In this document: piece after piece, positions 23,418-32,112 of the stretch
Numbering within the stretch: position 1 is the stretch's first letter
Layout: each line of letters begins with the position of its first letter
NCBI GenBank assembly: GCA_905203015.1
Contig: CAJKUC010000001.1
Location: forward strand, 124,001 to 188,000
Reading direction: 5' to 3'
From: an uncultured Christensenella sp.
GTDB taxonomy: Bacteria; Bacillota; Clostridia; Christensenellales; Borkfalkiaceae
DNA: 64,000 nt
Notes under the pieces: generated by a model
Told to the model about the DNA's origin: nothing
Databases searched by the model: none
The model's input: the letters and a program-made list of their open reading frames with translations, nothing else
Position numbers and translations under genes: made by a program

Positions 23418-25805
23418 ATGAAAAAACAATTGGCCATTGCAATGAGCGGCTTGCTCGCGTTTTTCGGGATGACGGGATGCGGCAAGACTACCACGGAAAC
23501 GAAGGACGTGGAAAAGACGTACGGCGCGTACAGCAAAGTATGGACGGCTTCCGATCCGGAGGTTACGCACGAAACGGGCGATCTTGCGATCGACGACGGC
23601 TGGGGCTCTGTTCTCGATACCAACGTCGGCGCGCTTTGCTCCGTGAAAACGGAAGAACTTCATCCCACGGCGTATACCGCGGCGGCGAGGTTGCTTGTAA
23701 ACGAACGCAGCGCTTCGTCGAAAGACGTCGCGTGCGTGTTGCGCGTGCTCGACGATGCGGGCAGAGAACTTGGCAGAAGCAACGTTCATATCAGCGAATT
23801 TGACGCGAAACTGACGTATCAGGATTTCACGTTCACTTTCCCCGTGGAGACCACGACGGAGGCGACGTTTGAAATTTACTGGCCGGGCACGAACTACGTG
23901 CGCGTTTCCGAATTCGGAATTATGAGCAGAACGAACGACAGTCTGCCCGATTTTTCCGCTACGGGCGAATCTTTGCTCGGTGCGGATATCGAAGAGAACG
24001 TTGAATACAGCGAATCGGCGTTGTATTTCTTCGATCTGTACGATTATATGGTGACGCGGGCGGCGGACGCGGAAGAACAGTACGACATTGCCAATCTCGT
24101 CAGCACCTTGCAGGGGCTTGTAAACCGCGACGGTCAGCGTCTGTTTATCCGCTTTACGGCGGCGAATAATTTCTCGGAGGACGTGGACGGATACTGGCTG
24201 AATTATCTCACGCAGGAAGGCAACTTCCTCGGCGATAAAAACGTGGTTACGGTGAAATCTCCGACGACGCTTCTCGATCTCTTCAAAAATTATTATAAGG
24301 GATTCGCGGCATGGGATCCCGCCGTTCCCGCTACGGTAAACGCCGTTGCCACGGCTTGCGGAGCGGACGATCTTCTTCCCGTGCGCTACAGCACCGTACG
24401 CAACAGTCTGTACTGGTATGTGCAAAATAACGCCGCTTTTTCGGAAAAAGAGGTAAAAGTGAATCTCGGCGAAAAGTTCACGGGCGGCGGAACGATTTAC
24501 GGCACGGAAACCCCGTCTACGGGCAGCCGTAAAAACGACGCGTACATCTGGGCGAAAGAAACCTATCTCGATACGCACAAGACGAACTCGCATATGGTGG
24601 CGTATCACGTTGACGCGTACGGCTCGAACACCGTATTCGCGGCATACGGCGATTTGCAGAATATGTTCCTTTCCAACCGCGATTACTACATCGCGAACAA
24701 AGCGTTCTTCTTCGATTTATCTCCCATGGAATTCGAGATCCCGGACGACGATCCCGATCAGCAGGATATAGATACGGATAACGGCACGACGGATTACGCT
24801 ACGTTCAACGCGATCATGCGTTCTCAGGCCGAATATGCGGCGGGCGAGGACGAAAGCAAGCCCATCGACGTAGGCGGCTTTACTCCCTGGCATTTGAAAT
24901 ATACCCGTTACACCAACCCCGTGGCTTCGGGAGAAGTGGCGTGCGAATGGGAAACCGTATGGCTTTTCTCTGTCTATAACGCGTACATCAACGCGGACGC
25001 TCCCAGTTACACGGCGATGGCGAACGCTTCGATCTACATGAATTATTCCATGAAGGCTTCTTATACGCAGAAGGGCTCGAAAACCGTTAAAGAGAGCCTG
25101 CCTGCCGCCACCGAACAGGGTGCGAACTATCTGCTCTTCTATATGGGCGATTTCGACGCTTCGGCATGGCTGAATACGGCGATGATCAAACTTTGGAACG
25201 ATCCTAAACGCGGAGAGATCCCGCTTTGCTGGACGTTCTCGCTGGATATCGCGAAGCGCGCGGGGCACGTTGTGGATATGATGTATTCCACGGCAACGGA
25301 AAACGATTATTTCGTGGCCGGCGATAACGGCGCGGGGTATCTCAACCCGATGGCGTACGCGAATTCGCTGCACGAGGGCGTTTACGGAGATCTCGATTCG
25401 TGGGCGGCGTATAATAAAGCGCTGTACGAACGTTTCGACATCGATTATACGGGCTTTGTGGTAACGCGTTCTTCCGTGTCGAAAGAGATCGTGGAATGTT
25501 ACGCGAAATTCTGCAAAGGCATGGCGACGAACTTTCCTTATAACGGCGAAGCGGTGGACGGCATCCAGACCGTTTCCAGCATCGATTATAACGGTAACGC
25601 GGATTCTTTCGTGAAAAACTTCTCGGTGAAGAAAGCGGGGGATCAGAGCACGTTCCGTAACGTTCGTTTTATTCTTCGCGATCCTTCCAACGTATACGAA
25701 CTGTATCAGAAACTTACCGAAGATTATAAAGACTACAATTTTAAAATCGTCGATCCTTACACGTTTTACGGATTGATGGCGCAACAGAACGGCTCCGCGA
25801 AGTGA
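23418..25805 (+). CDS. GxGYxYP-family lipoprotein, putative glycoside hydrolase
   Basis: A 795-residue lipoprotein (lipobox GMTGC). The first ~170 residues look like a beta-sandwich module ('FTFPVETTTEATFEIYWPGT'). From about residue 195 the protein matches the GxGYxYP family by pattern: 'DYMVTRAADAEEQYDIANLV', 'STLQGLVNRDGQRLFIRF', and the name-giving motif as GDNGAGYLNPMAY near residue 640. The family is thought to be glycoside hydrolases from sequence patterns; no activity is established to my knowledge. Its place among mannoside genes suggests a role at the cell surface in glycan binding or cleavage before import. Confidence 0.8.
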   Translation: MKKQLAIAMSGLLAFFGMTGCGKTTTETKDVEKTYGAYSKVWTASDPEVTHETGDLAIDDGWGSVLDTNVGALCSVKTEELHPTAYTAAARLLVNERSASSKDVACVLRVLDDAGRELGRSNVHISEFDAKLTYQDFTFTFPVETTTEATFEIYWPGTNYVRVSEFGIMSRTNDSLPDFSATGESLLGADIEENVEYSESALYFFDLYDYMVTRAADAEEQYDIANLVSTLQGLVNRDGQRLFIRFTAANNFSEDVDGYWLNYLTQEGNFLGDKNVVTVKSPTTLLDLFKNYYKGFAAWDPAVPATVNAVATACGADDLLPVRYSTVRNSLYWYVQNNAAFSEKEVKVNLGEKFTGGGTIYGTETPSTGSRKNDAYIWAKETYLDTHKTNSHMVAYHVDAYGSNTVFAAYGDLQNMFLSNRDYYIANKAFFFDLSPMEFEIPDDDPDQQDIDTDNGTTDYATFNAIMRSQAEYAAGEDESKPIDVGGFTPWHLKYTRYTNPVASGEVACEWETVWLFSVYNAYINADAPSYTAMANASIYMNYSMKASYTQKGSKTVKESLPAATEQGANYLLFYMGDFDASAWLNTAMIKLWNDPKRGEIPLCWTFSLDIAKRAGHVVDMMYSTATENDYFVAGDNGAGYLNPMAYANSLHEGVYGDLDSWAAYNKALYERFDIDYTGFVVTRSSVSKEIVECYAKFCKGMATNFPYNGEAVDGIQTVSSIDYNGNADSFVKNFSVKKAGDQSTFRNVRFILRDPSNVYELYQKLTEDYKDYNFKIVDPYTFYGLMAQQNGSAK

Positions 25806-25825
25806 GCAGATAAGAAGGAGAAAAT

Positions 25826-28800
25826 ATGAAGAAAATCAAACATTGGTATACTGCGATTTTCAGCGCGGTATTCGCTCTCGTAGCAACATTTATGCTGGGC
25901 TGCCTTTCGATCGTATCTTCCGTTCGTGCGGAGACTCCCGCAGACGTTGCGCTGAATATCAGATCTTCCGATAATATGACCGCCACCACGGAAACCGTGG
26001 ACGGAAAGGAAATGACGGCGTACGGCTGTGACGGTTGGGGAAACGTACTTACGTATTTCACGCTCGAACAGGCAGACGCAAGCGCGGTGTATGCGACGAA
26101 CAAAGGAGCGATCGCGTTCTGGCTGTGTTTCAACAATGAGACTTCGCTTAACGCCTATAAAAACGTTTCGGGGAATTTCAATATCGACGTCAGTTCGGGA
26201 TCTTCGTACAGCGACGCGCACAAGTATTCGTTTGTGATTAATTCTCTGTTTGCGGATTGCGAAGTGGGCTGGAATAAAATACTGCTTCCGCTTGCCACCG
26301 CAGGGGAAAAGAACGACATGGATTGGAGCAACATATGCAATATTCGTCTGAACGGCAACGGATGCGGACTCGGAGCCGGGGCGAGCAGCATGAAATTCGC
26401 GGGCTTCACAGTGACGACGACGGACGAAGAAAGCATGCAGGTGGTGAAAGAACAAGCAGAAATGCCTGCAGACGTTGCGCTGAATATCAGATCTTCCGAT
26501 AATATGACCGCCACCACGGAAACCGTGGACGGAAAGGAAATGACGGCGTACGGCTGTGACGGTTGGGGAAACGTACTTACGTATTTCACGCTCGAACAGG
26601 CAGACGCAAGCGCGGTGTATGCGACGAACAAAGGAGCGATCGCGTTCTGGCTGTGTTTCAACAATGAGACTTCGCTTAACGCCTATAAAAACGTTTCGGG
26701 GAATTTCAATATCGACGTCAGTTCGGGATCTTCGTACAGCGACGCGCACAAGTATTCGTTTGTGATTAATTCTCTGTTTGCGGATTGCGAAGTGGGCTGG
26801 AATAAAATACTGCTTCCGCTTGCCACCGCAGGGGAAAAGAACGACATGGATTGGAGCAACATATGCAATATTCGTCTGAACGGCAACGGATGCGGACTCG
26901 GAGCCGGGGCGAGCAGCATGAAATTCGCGGGCTTCACAGTGACGACGACGGACGAAGAAAGCATGCAGGTGGTGAAAGAACAAGCAGAAATGCCTGCAGA
27001 CGTTGCGCTGAATATCAGATCTTCCGATAATATGACCGCCACCACGGAAACCGTGGACGGAAAGGAAATGACGGCGTACGGCTGTGACGGTTGGGGAAAC
27101 GTACTTACGTATTTCACGCTCGAACAGGCAGACGCAAGCGCGGTGTATGCGACGAACAAAGGAGCGATCGCGTTCTGGCTGTGTTTCAACAATGAGACTT
27201 CGCTTAACGCCTATAAAAACGTTTCGGGGAATTTCAATATCGACGTCAGTTCGGGATCTTCGTACAGCGACGCGCACAAGTATTCGTTTGTGATTAATTC
27301 TCTGTTTGCGGATTGCGAAGTGGGCTGGAATAAAATACTGCTTCCGCTTGCCACCGCAGGGGAAAAGAACGACATGGATTGGAGCAACATATGCAATATT
27401 CGTCTGAACGGCAACGGATGCGGACTCGGAGCCGGGGCGAGCAGCATGAAATTCGCGGGCTTCACGGTGACGACGACGGACGAGGAAAGCATGCAGGTGG
27501 TGAAAGATCGCGGCGACGAGCCCGAAATTCCCGCGGACGTGGAAATGAACATCGGTTCGTCTTCAAATATGACTGCCACCACGGAGACCGTAGGCGGTAA
27601 AGAAACAACGGCGTACGGCTGCACGGGTTGGGGCAGAGTGCTTACGATTTTCTCTCTGGATCAGGCTTACGACGCGAGTAAGATTTACGCGACGGGTAAG
27701 GGCGCGCTGACGTTCTGGATGTATTTTGCGAACGAAGCGTCGCTGAACGCTTACAAAGCGATGGAAGGGACGTTTATCATGGACGTCAGTTCGCAGGCGC
27801 AATACGAGGGCGGCGACGCGCATAAATATGCGTTTGAAATTTCTTCGCTGTTCGATTATTGCAGCGTGGGCTGGAACAAAATTCTGCTTCCTCTTGCCAC
27901 TGCGGCGGAAAAGAGCGATATAAACTGGAAAGGCGTATACAGTATCCGTCTGAACGGAACGGGAAGCGCCGTTGCCGACGGCGCGAGCAATCTGAAATTC
28001 GCTTCGTTTGCGTTCACCGTTTCCGACGAAGCGCGCATGACGGTGCTCACCAATACGGCAAACGTTTTGCTCACCGTTTCCAACGCGCAGGATTTCGCCG
28101 TGACGAACGAAACGATCGGCGATATGCAGGCTACGGCGTACGGTTGCGCCGAATACGGCTGGGGCGGATTCGTGAAAGTGCTTACGCTCGACCGCGATTA
28201 CAACGTTCAGGCGATTGCCGATACGAATAAAGGCGCGTTTTCGTTCTGGATGTATATCGCCGACGACGCGACTCTTGCCGCGTACAAAGCGACAACAGAT
28301 TTCTGGTCGGTGGACGTATGCTCTTCCGTAAATTATAACGATACGAACAAATATACGTTTATGATCGCTTCCGTATTCGACGATTGCATCGTGGGATGGA
28401 ACAAAATGGTATTGCCTTTTGCCTCGGCGCAGGAAAAACTTGCGATCGACTGGAGCAAAGTGCGTACGCTTCGCCTCAACTGCACGGGCACGGCACTTGC
28501 GGCGGGATCGAATAACGTGAAATTCGCCGAATTTGCGTTTATCGTAAGCGATGAAACCGCCATGAAGATCACGCAGACCGTTGCGGCGCAGACGGGCGGC
28601 GGAGAGGAAGAAGATCTTCATCCGATCGACGAACTCGTGATCATCGATTGCAATTCCGCTTCCGGAACGTATTTTTCCGGAAATAAAGTGGATAAAGAAG
28701 ATTTCCGTTACGGAACGGGTTGCGTGTACACTTCGGGCGCCGGCTACGGCCTTACGGCAACCGATATCGAAGTGGGCAAAACGGATCTGCGTAAAAATAC

Positions 28801-29374
28801 GATCGTATTCGCTATGTGGATCTGGATCGAGGACGTCACCCTGTTCGACGCGGCGGGCGTAAACGGGCAGATCGAACTCAGCAGCAGCAACGCGTTCGAT
28901 AAAAACGAAATTTTCTGGGAAAACTGGTGGGCAGGTCTTAAAAACGGCTGGAACTGGCTGGTTCTTCGCGGCGAAGACGCTTCCGTTTCCGGTGGACTTC
29001 CCGATTTCGACAATCTGAAACGTTTCCGTATCTATGTAAACGGAGTATCGCAATCCACCATGAAAATCGATCGCCTTACGATCGGTAACGTGAAAAACGC
29101 CAAGTTGTTTGACGAACCCGACTGGGAGAACGAAAAGGCGAATTCCGGTCTGTTCAAGGGCGCGAACGGATATGTGGCGGAAAACGATTCTTATATCGGC
29201 GTGGATTTCGGCGCGGCGGAAGGATTCACCGTGATCGAACAACAGACGTTCACCGTAGAAACCGGTTGCGGCGGCGTTATTTTCGGCAGAACGTCGGAAA
29301 TCGTGCTTCTTCTTCTGGTGACGGCGGCGGCTGTGACGATCGTTGCGGCGAAGCCCTCTAAAAAGAAACGTTAA
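25826..29374 (+). CDS. Surface protein with five tandem ~176-residue modules and a C-terminal membrane anchor
   Basis: An 1182-residue secreted protein. The N-terminal signal segment could be cut at SVRA-ET, or lipidated at the Cys in MLGC. Modules 1-3 (about residues 39-214, 215-390, 391-566) are near-identical even in DNA; modules 4 and 5 (to about 925) are diverged copies. Each reads as a beta-rich unit with 'TAYGCDGWGNVLTYFTL', 'GAIAFWLCFNNETSLNAYK', 'CEVGWNKILLPLATAGEK', 'ICNIRLNGNG' and 'SMKFAGFTVTT', resembling jelly-roll carbohydrate-binding domains. A sixth, different beta module follows, then a hydrophobic segment and KKKR tail, with no LPxTG motif. I do not recognise the family; a glycan-binding surface protein serving the import system is an inference from its operon. 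Confidence 0.8.
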   Translation: MKKIKHWYTAIFSAVFALVATFMLGCLSIVSSVRAETPADVALNIRSSDNMTATTETVDGKEMTAYGCDGWGNVLTYFTLEQADASAVYATNKGAIAFWLCFNNETSLNAYKNVSGNFNIDVSSGSSYSDAHKYSFVINSLFADCEVGWNKILLPLATAGEKNDMDWSNICNIRLNGNGCGLGAGASSMKFAGFTVTTTDEESMQVVKEQAEMPADVALNIRSSDNMTATTETVDGKEMTAYGCDGWGNVLTYFTLEQADASAVYATNKGAIAFWLCFNNETSLNAYKNVSGNFNIDVSSGSSYSDAHKYSFVINSLFADCEVGWNKILLPLATAGEKNDMDWSNICNIRLNGNGCGLGAGASSMKFAGFTVTTTDEESMQVVKEQAEMPADVALNIRSSDNMTATTETVDGKEMTAYGCDGWGNVLTYFTLEQADASAVYATNKGAIAFWLCFNNETSLNAYKNVSGNFNIDVSSGSSYSDAHKYSFVINSLFADCEVGWNKILLPLATAGEKNDMDWSNICNIRLNGNGCGLGAGASSMKFAGFTVTTTDEESMQVVKDRGDEPEIPADVEMNIGSSSNMTATTETVGGKETTAYGCTGWGRVLTIFSLDQAYDASKIYATGKGALTFWMYFANEASLNAYKAMEGTFIMDVSSQAQYEGGDAHKYAFEISSLFDYCSVGWNKILLPLATAAEKSDINWKGVYSIRLNGTGSAVADGASNLKFASFAFTVSDEARMTVLTNTANVLLTVSNAQDFAVTNETIGDMQATAYGCAEYGWGGFVKVLTLDRDYNVQAIADTNKGAFSFWMYIADDATLAAYKATTDFWSVDVCSSVNYNDTNKYTFMIASVFDDCIVGWNKMVLPFASAQEKLAIDWSKVRTLRLNCTGTALAAGSNNVKFAEFAFIVSDETAMKITQTVAAQTGGGEEEDLHPIDELVIIDCNSASGTYFSGNKVDKEDFRYGTGCVYTSGAGYGLTATDIEVGKTDLRKNTIVFAMWIWIEDVTLFDAAGVNGQIELSSSNAFDKNEIFWENWWAGLKNGWNWLVLRGEDASVSGGLPDFDNLKRFRIYVNGVSQSTMKIDRLTIGNVKNAKLFDEPDWENEKANSGLFKGANGYVAENDSYIGVDFGAAEGFTVIEQQTFTVETGCGGVIFGRTSEIVLLLLVTAAAVTIVAAKPSKKKR
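25941..27508 (+). repeat. Three tandem 528-bp repeats inside the surface protein gene
   Basis: Units start at 25941, 26469 and 26997. Units 1 and 2 appear identical base for base; unit 3 differs only near its end (a silent change in the 'FTVTT' codons and GAA to GAG) before diverging after about 27508. The period is exactly 176 codons, so gain or loss of units keeps the frame. Confidence 0.95.
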
Positions 29375-29405
29375 CCTTGATGAATCGATGCAAAAATGTT
29401 TGTTT

Positions 29406-29431
29406 CGGAAAGCGGGATTTTCCGCTTTCCG
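29406..29431 (+). other. Intercistronic hairpin before the GH38 gene
   Basis: CGGAAAGCGG (29406-29415) pairs with CCGCTTTCCG (29422-29431) around a six-base loop. There is no T run; it may tune expression between the surface-protein and enzyme genes. Confidence 0.65.
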
Positions 29432-29454
29432 GAACGGACGAAAAAAGGACAGAA

Positions 29455-32112
29455 ATGAAAAAATTCATCGTAATTTCTCATACGCATTGGGACAGGGAAT
29501 GGTATATGCCTTTTTCCGTGTTCCGCCTGAAACTGGCAGATCTGATCGATCGGCTGTTCGCCGTTCTTGAAAAAGATCCCGATTTTATCTTTCATCTCGA
29601 CGCGCAGACGGTGGTGCTGGAAGATTATCTCGCCATTCGCCCTCAGAACGAGGAAAAATTAAAAAACTATATCGCTTCTGGGAATATCCGCGTAGGTCCG
29701 TGGTATCTGCAAAACGATTTTTATCTTACCGACGGCGAGGTGACGGTGCGGAATCTTATGATCGGCACGGAAATAGCGAATCGCTTCGGCAAGTGCGGTA
29801 CGGTGGGATATGCGCCCGATCAGTTCGGCAATATTTCGCAACTTCCGCAGATTTTAAAGGATTTCGGGCTGAAAGCCTTTGTGTTCGGGCGCGGTTTCCG
29901 CATTTACGAGCGGAAAAACGGCGTGCGCAGCGAGAAAAAACTTCCGGCCGAATTTGAATGGGAGGGGGCGGACGGCACGAAATGCTTTGCCGTCCACCTG
30001 AAATATTGGTACAATAACGTTCAGCATATTCCCGCAGAGCGCGAGTTGGCGCATCTTTTGCTGGATATTAACGAGCGGAACTTTGAAGGCCTGAACGTAT
30101 CGCCCTATATTCTTCTGATGAACGGGGTGGACCATTTGGAAGCGCAGGGAGACGTGCGCGAAATTATCGCGGGCTTGCGCAAAGACGGCGTAGATATAGA
30201 ACAGACAAGCCTCGACGATTACATAGAAAAAACGCTTGACGAAACGAAAGGGAAAACCCTTTTCTCTTATCGCGGCGCGCTCAACAAAGGCGGAGATTAC
30301 GATCTGTTAAAGGGGTGCTGGTCCTCGCGCTGTTATTTAAAAACGGAGAACGTCCGTTCGCAGGATTTATTGATTCATCGCCTCGAACCGTTGTATGCTT
30401 ATCTGGAAGAAAGCGGTTTTTCGGGCGTTTATCCCGCGGACGAGTTGAAATATCTCTGGAAAGAACTGATGAAGAATCATCCGCACGATAATATCTGCGG
30501 CTGTTCGCGTGACGAAACTCATCGCCATATGGAAGATTCTTTCGCCCGCATCCGCGAAATGGGGGAGGAACTTCTCTCCCGCGGAATGAAGATCGCGGCG
30601 ACGCACGGCAGACACCCTCTTGCAAAAGAGCAGAATTATTCCGTGACGGTATTCAACGGAACGGAACGGGAACAGAGCGCCGTTGCGGAAACCTGTATGC
30701 GGTTTCTTCGCGACGAAAAGATCGGGGATTTCGCTCTCGTCGACGAATCGGGAAATTCCCTGCCTTATGAAATCGTCGATCGGAGCGAAGGGCTTGCCGA
30801 CGTATTCAGCCCGCTGAATCTTCCCGGCGTGCTCGACGTGGATTATGTTCGCATCCGTTTTTATGCGGAAAAGATTCCCGCGTATACGGCAAAACAGTTT
30901 GCCGTCGTGCCGCATGAAAAAGGCGTAAAAGCAATGCCTTCCGAGACGGCGCGCGGAATCGAAAACGAGTTTTACGAACTTTATGCGGAAGAAAAAACGC
31001 TTGTTCTGCGCGATAAGCGTACGGGAAACGTTTACCGCAATCCGATCCTTCTGGAGGATTCTGCCGATAAAGGCGATTCTTACGTTTATCGGGTGTCGCC
31101 GGAAAAACCTTTGATTCTTACGCCGTATTCGATTGAAAAGCCCGTTCGCGACGCGTTCGGCGGCACGCTTACTCTTTCGTTCGATTACGATTGCCCTGCA
31201 GGTTACGATTTTTCGCTGGACTGCCGCGACGAAGAAAAAGTGAAAAACGAAGTGCGCGTTACGCTCGCCCTGCAAAAGGGAAGCGAGACGATCGGAATTT
31301 CTTACCGCATCGTGAACCGCGCGCGCGATCACAGAATCCGTATCTTGCTGAAAAGCGGCTTTTCGGGAGGAAAAATTTATACCGACAGTCCTTTCGATTA
31401 TGCGGAGCGGGAAAATTTCGAGAGTTGCGACGAAACGGAATCGGATACGCATCATAATTCCACGTTCGTTCAACTTACCGAAGGCGGCAGATCGCTGATC
31501 GTGTACACCGAGGGACAGCACGAAACGGAGGCTGTGAAAGACGGACTTGCTTTCACGTTGCTTCGCGCTACGGGCGTGATCAATCGGAATCCCGTCACGT
31601 TCCTTCCCGCGGGAGGTCCGCAGTGGGATGTTCCCGAAAATCAGATTCTCCGCGCGGTGGAAGGTCGGCTCGGCGCGGAATATTCTGCGGAACGCAGCGG
31701 CGCGGATTGCTATGTGAGAGGGAAATTTTTCCGTAACGGGTTGATCTGTCACGCCGATTCGTTCGACTCGAAAAAATACTCGGGCGGGCGCTTTGCCGTG
31801 CAGACAGCGGAACTCGAACGGCTGTATTATCTCGAAGATAAGTACGCCGGGTGCGCTCTTTCCGCCGCGCCGATAGTTACGTGCGATTGCCCGCATATCG
31901 TTGCGTCGTGCCATAAAAACGGCGAAAAAGGCGGTACGATTGTGCGCTTTGTCAATCTTTCCGATACAAAGCAGAATGTGGAATTTACTTTCCGCGGAAA
32001 AATGTACGTCACCGATATGGCGGAACGGGAGGAAAGATTTGCGGGCGAAACAAACGCACGCCGTACCTTCGCCCCGAAACAAATCATTACCGTGAGGTTT
32101 TCTTATGTCTGA
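29455..32112 (+). CDS. Alpha-mannosidase, glycoside hydrolase family 38
   Basis: An 885-residue enzyme that removes alpha-linked mannose. The start ATG is 7 bases after AAAGGA; a TTG 78 bp upstream is in the hairpin region. The zinc site HTHWDREW (H9, D13) opens the protein and the catalytic nucleophile is Asp122 in APDQFGN; 'NHPHDNICGCSRDETHRHME' is another conserved segment. The C-terminal half carries the beta-sandwich domains of the family. There is no signal peptide, so it works in the cytoplasm on imported oligosaccharides. The next gene, a second mannosidase, overlaps it by 8 bp. Confidence 0.95.
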   Translation: MKKFIVISHTHWDREWYMPFSVFRLKLADLIDRLFAVLEKDPDFIFHLDAQTVVLEDYLAIRPQNEEKLKNYIASGNIRVGPWYLQNDFYLTDGEVTVRNLMIGTEIANRFGKCGTVGYAPDQFGNISQLPQILKDFGLKAFVFGRGFRIYERKNGVRSEKKLPAEFEWEGADGTKCFAVHLKYWYNNVQHIPAERELAHLLLDINERNFEGLNVSPYILLMNGVDHLEAQGDVREIIAGLRKDGVDIEQTSLDDYIEKTLDETKGKTLFSYRGALNKGGDYDLLKGCWSSRCYLKTENVRSQDLLIHRLEPLYAYLEESGFSGVYPADELKYLWKELMKNHPHDNICGCSRDETHRHMEDSFARIREMGEELLSRGMKIAATHGRHPLAKEQNYSVTVFNGTEREQSAVAETCMRFLRDEKIGDFALVDESGNSLPYEIVDRSEGLADVFSPLNLPGVLDVDYVRIRFYAEKIPAYTAKQFAVVPHEKGVKAMPSETARGIENEFYELYAEEKTLVLRDKRTGNVYRNPILLEDSADKGDSYVYRVSPEKPLILTPYSIEKPVRDAFGGTLTLSFDYDCPAGYDFSLDCRDEEKVKNEVRVTLALQKGSETIGISYRIVNRARDHRIRILLKSGFSGGKIYTDSPFDYAERENFESCDETESDTHHNSTFVQLTEGGRSLIVYTEGQHETEAVKDGLAFTLLRATGVINRNPVTFLPAGGPQWDVPENQILRAVEGRLGAEYSAERSGADCYVRGKFFRNGLICHADSFDSKKYSGGRFAVQTAELERLYYLEDKYAGCALSAAPIVTCDCPHIVASCHKNGEKGGTIVRFVNLSDTKQNVEFTFRGKMYVTDMAEREERFAGETNARRTFAPKQIITVRFSYV

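Noticed and set aside
25766..27277. Minus-strand open frame with three repeats opposite the surface protein gene
   Set aside because: The repetition only mirrors the 528-bp plus-strand repeats; composition and lack of signals mark it as a shadow.
25941..27508. Tandem repeats considered as a CRISPR or satellite array
   Set aside because: The unit is 528 bp, in frame, coding and without spacers.
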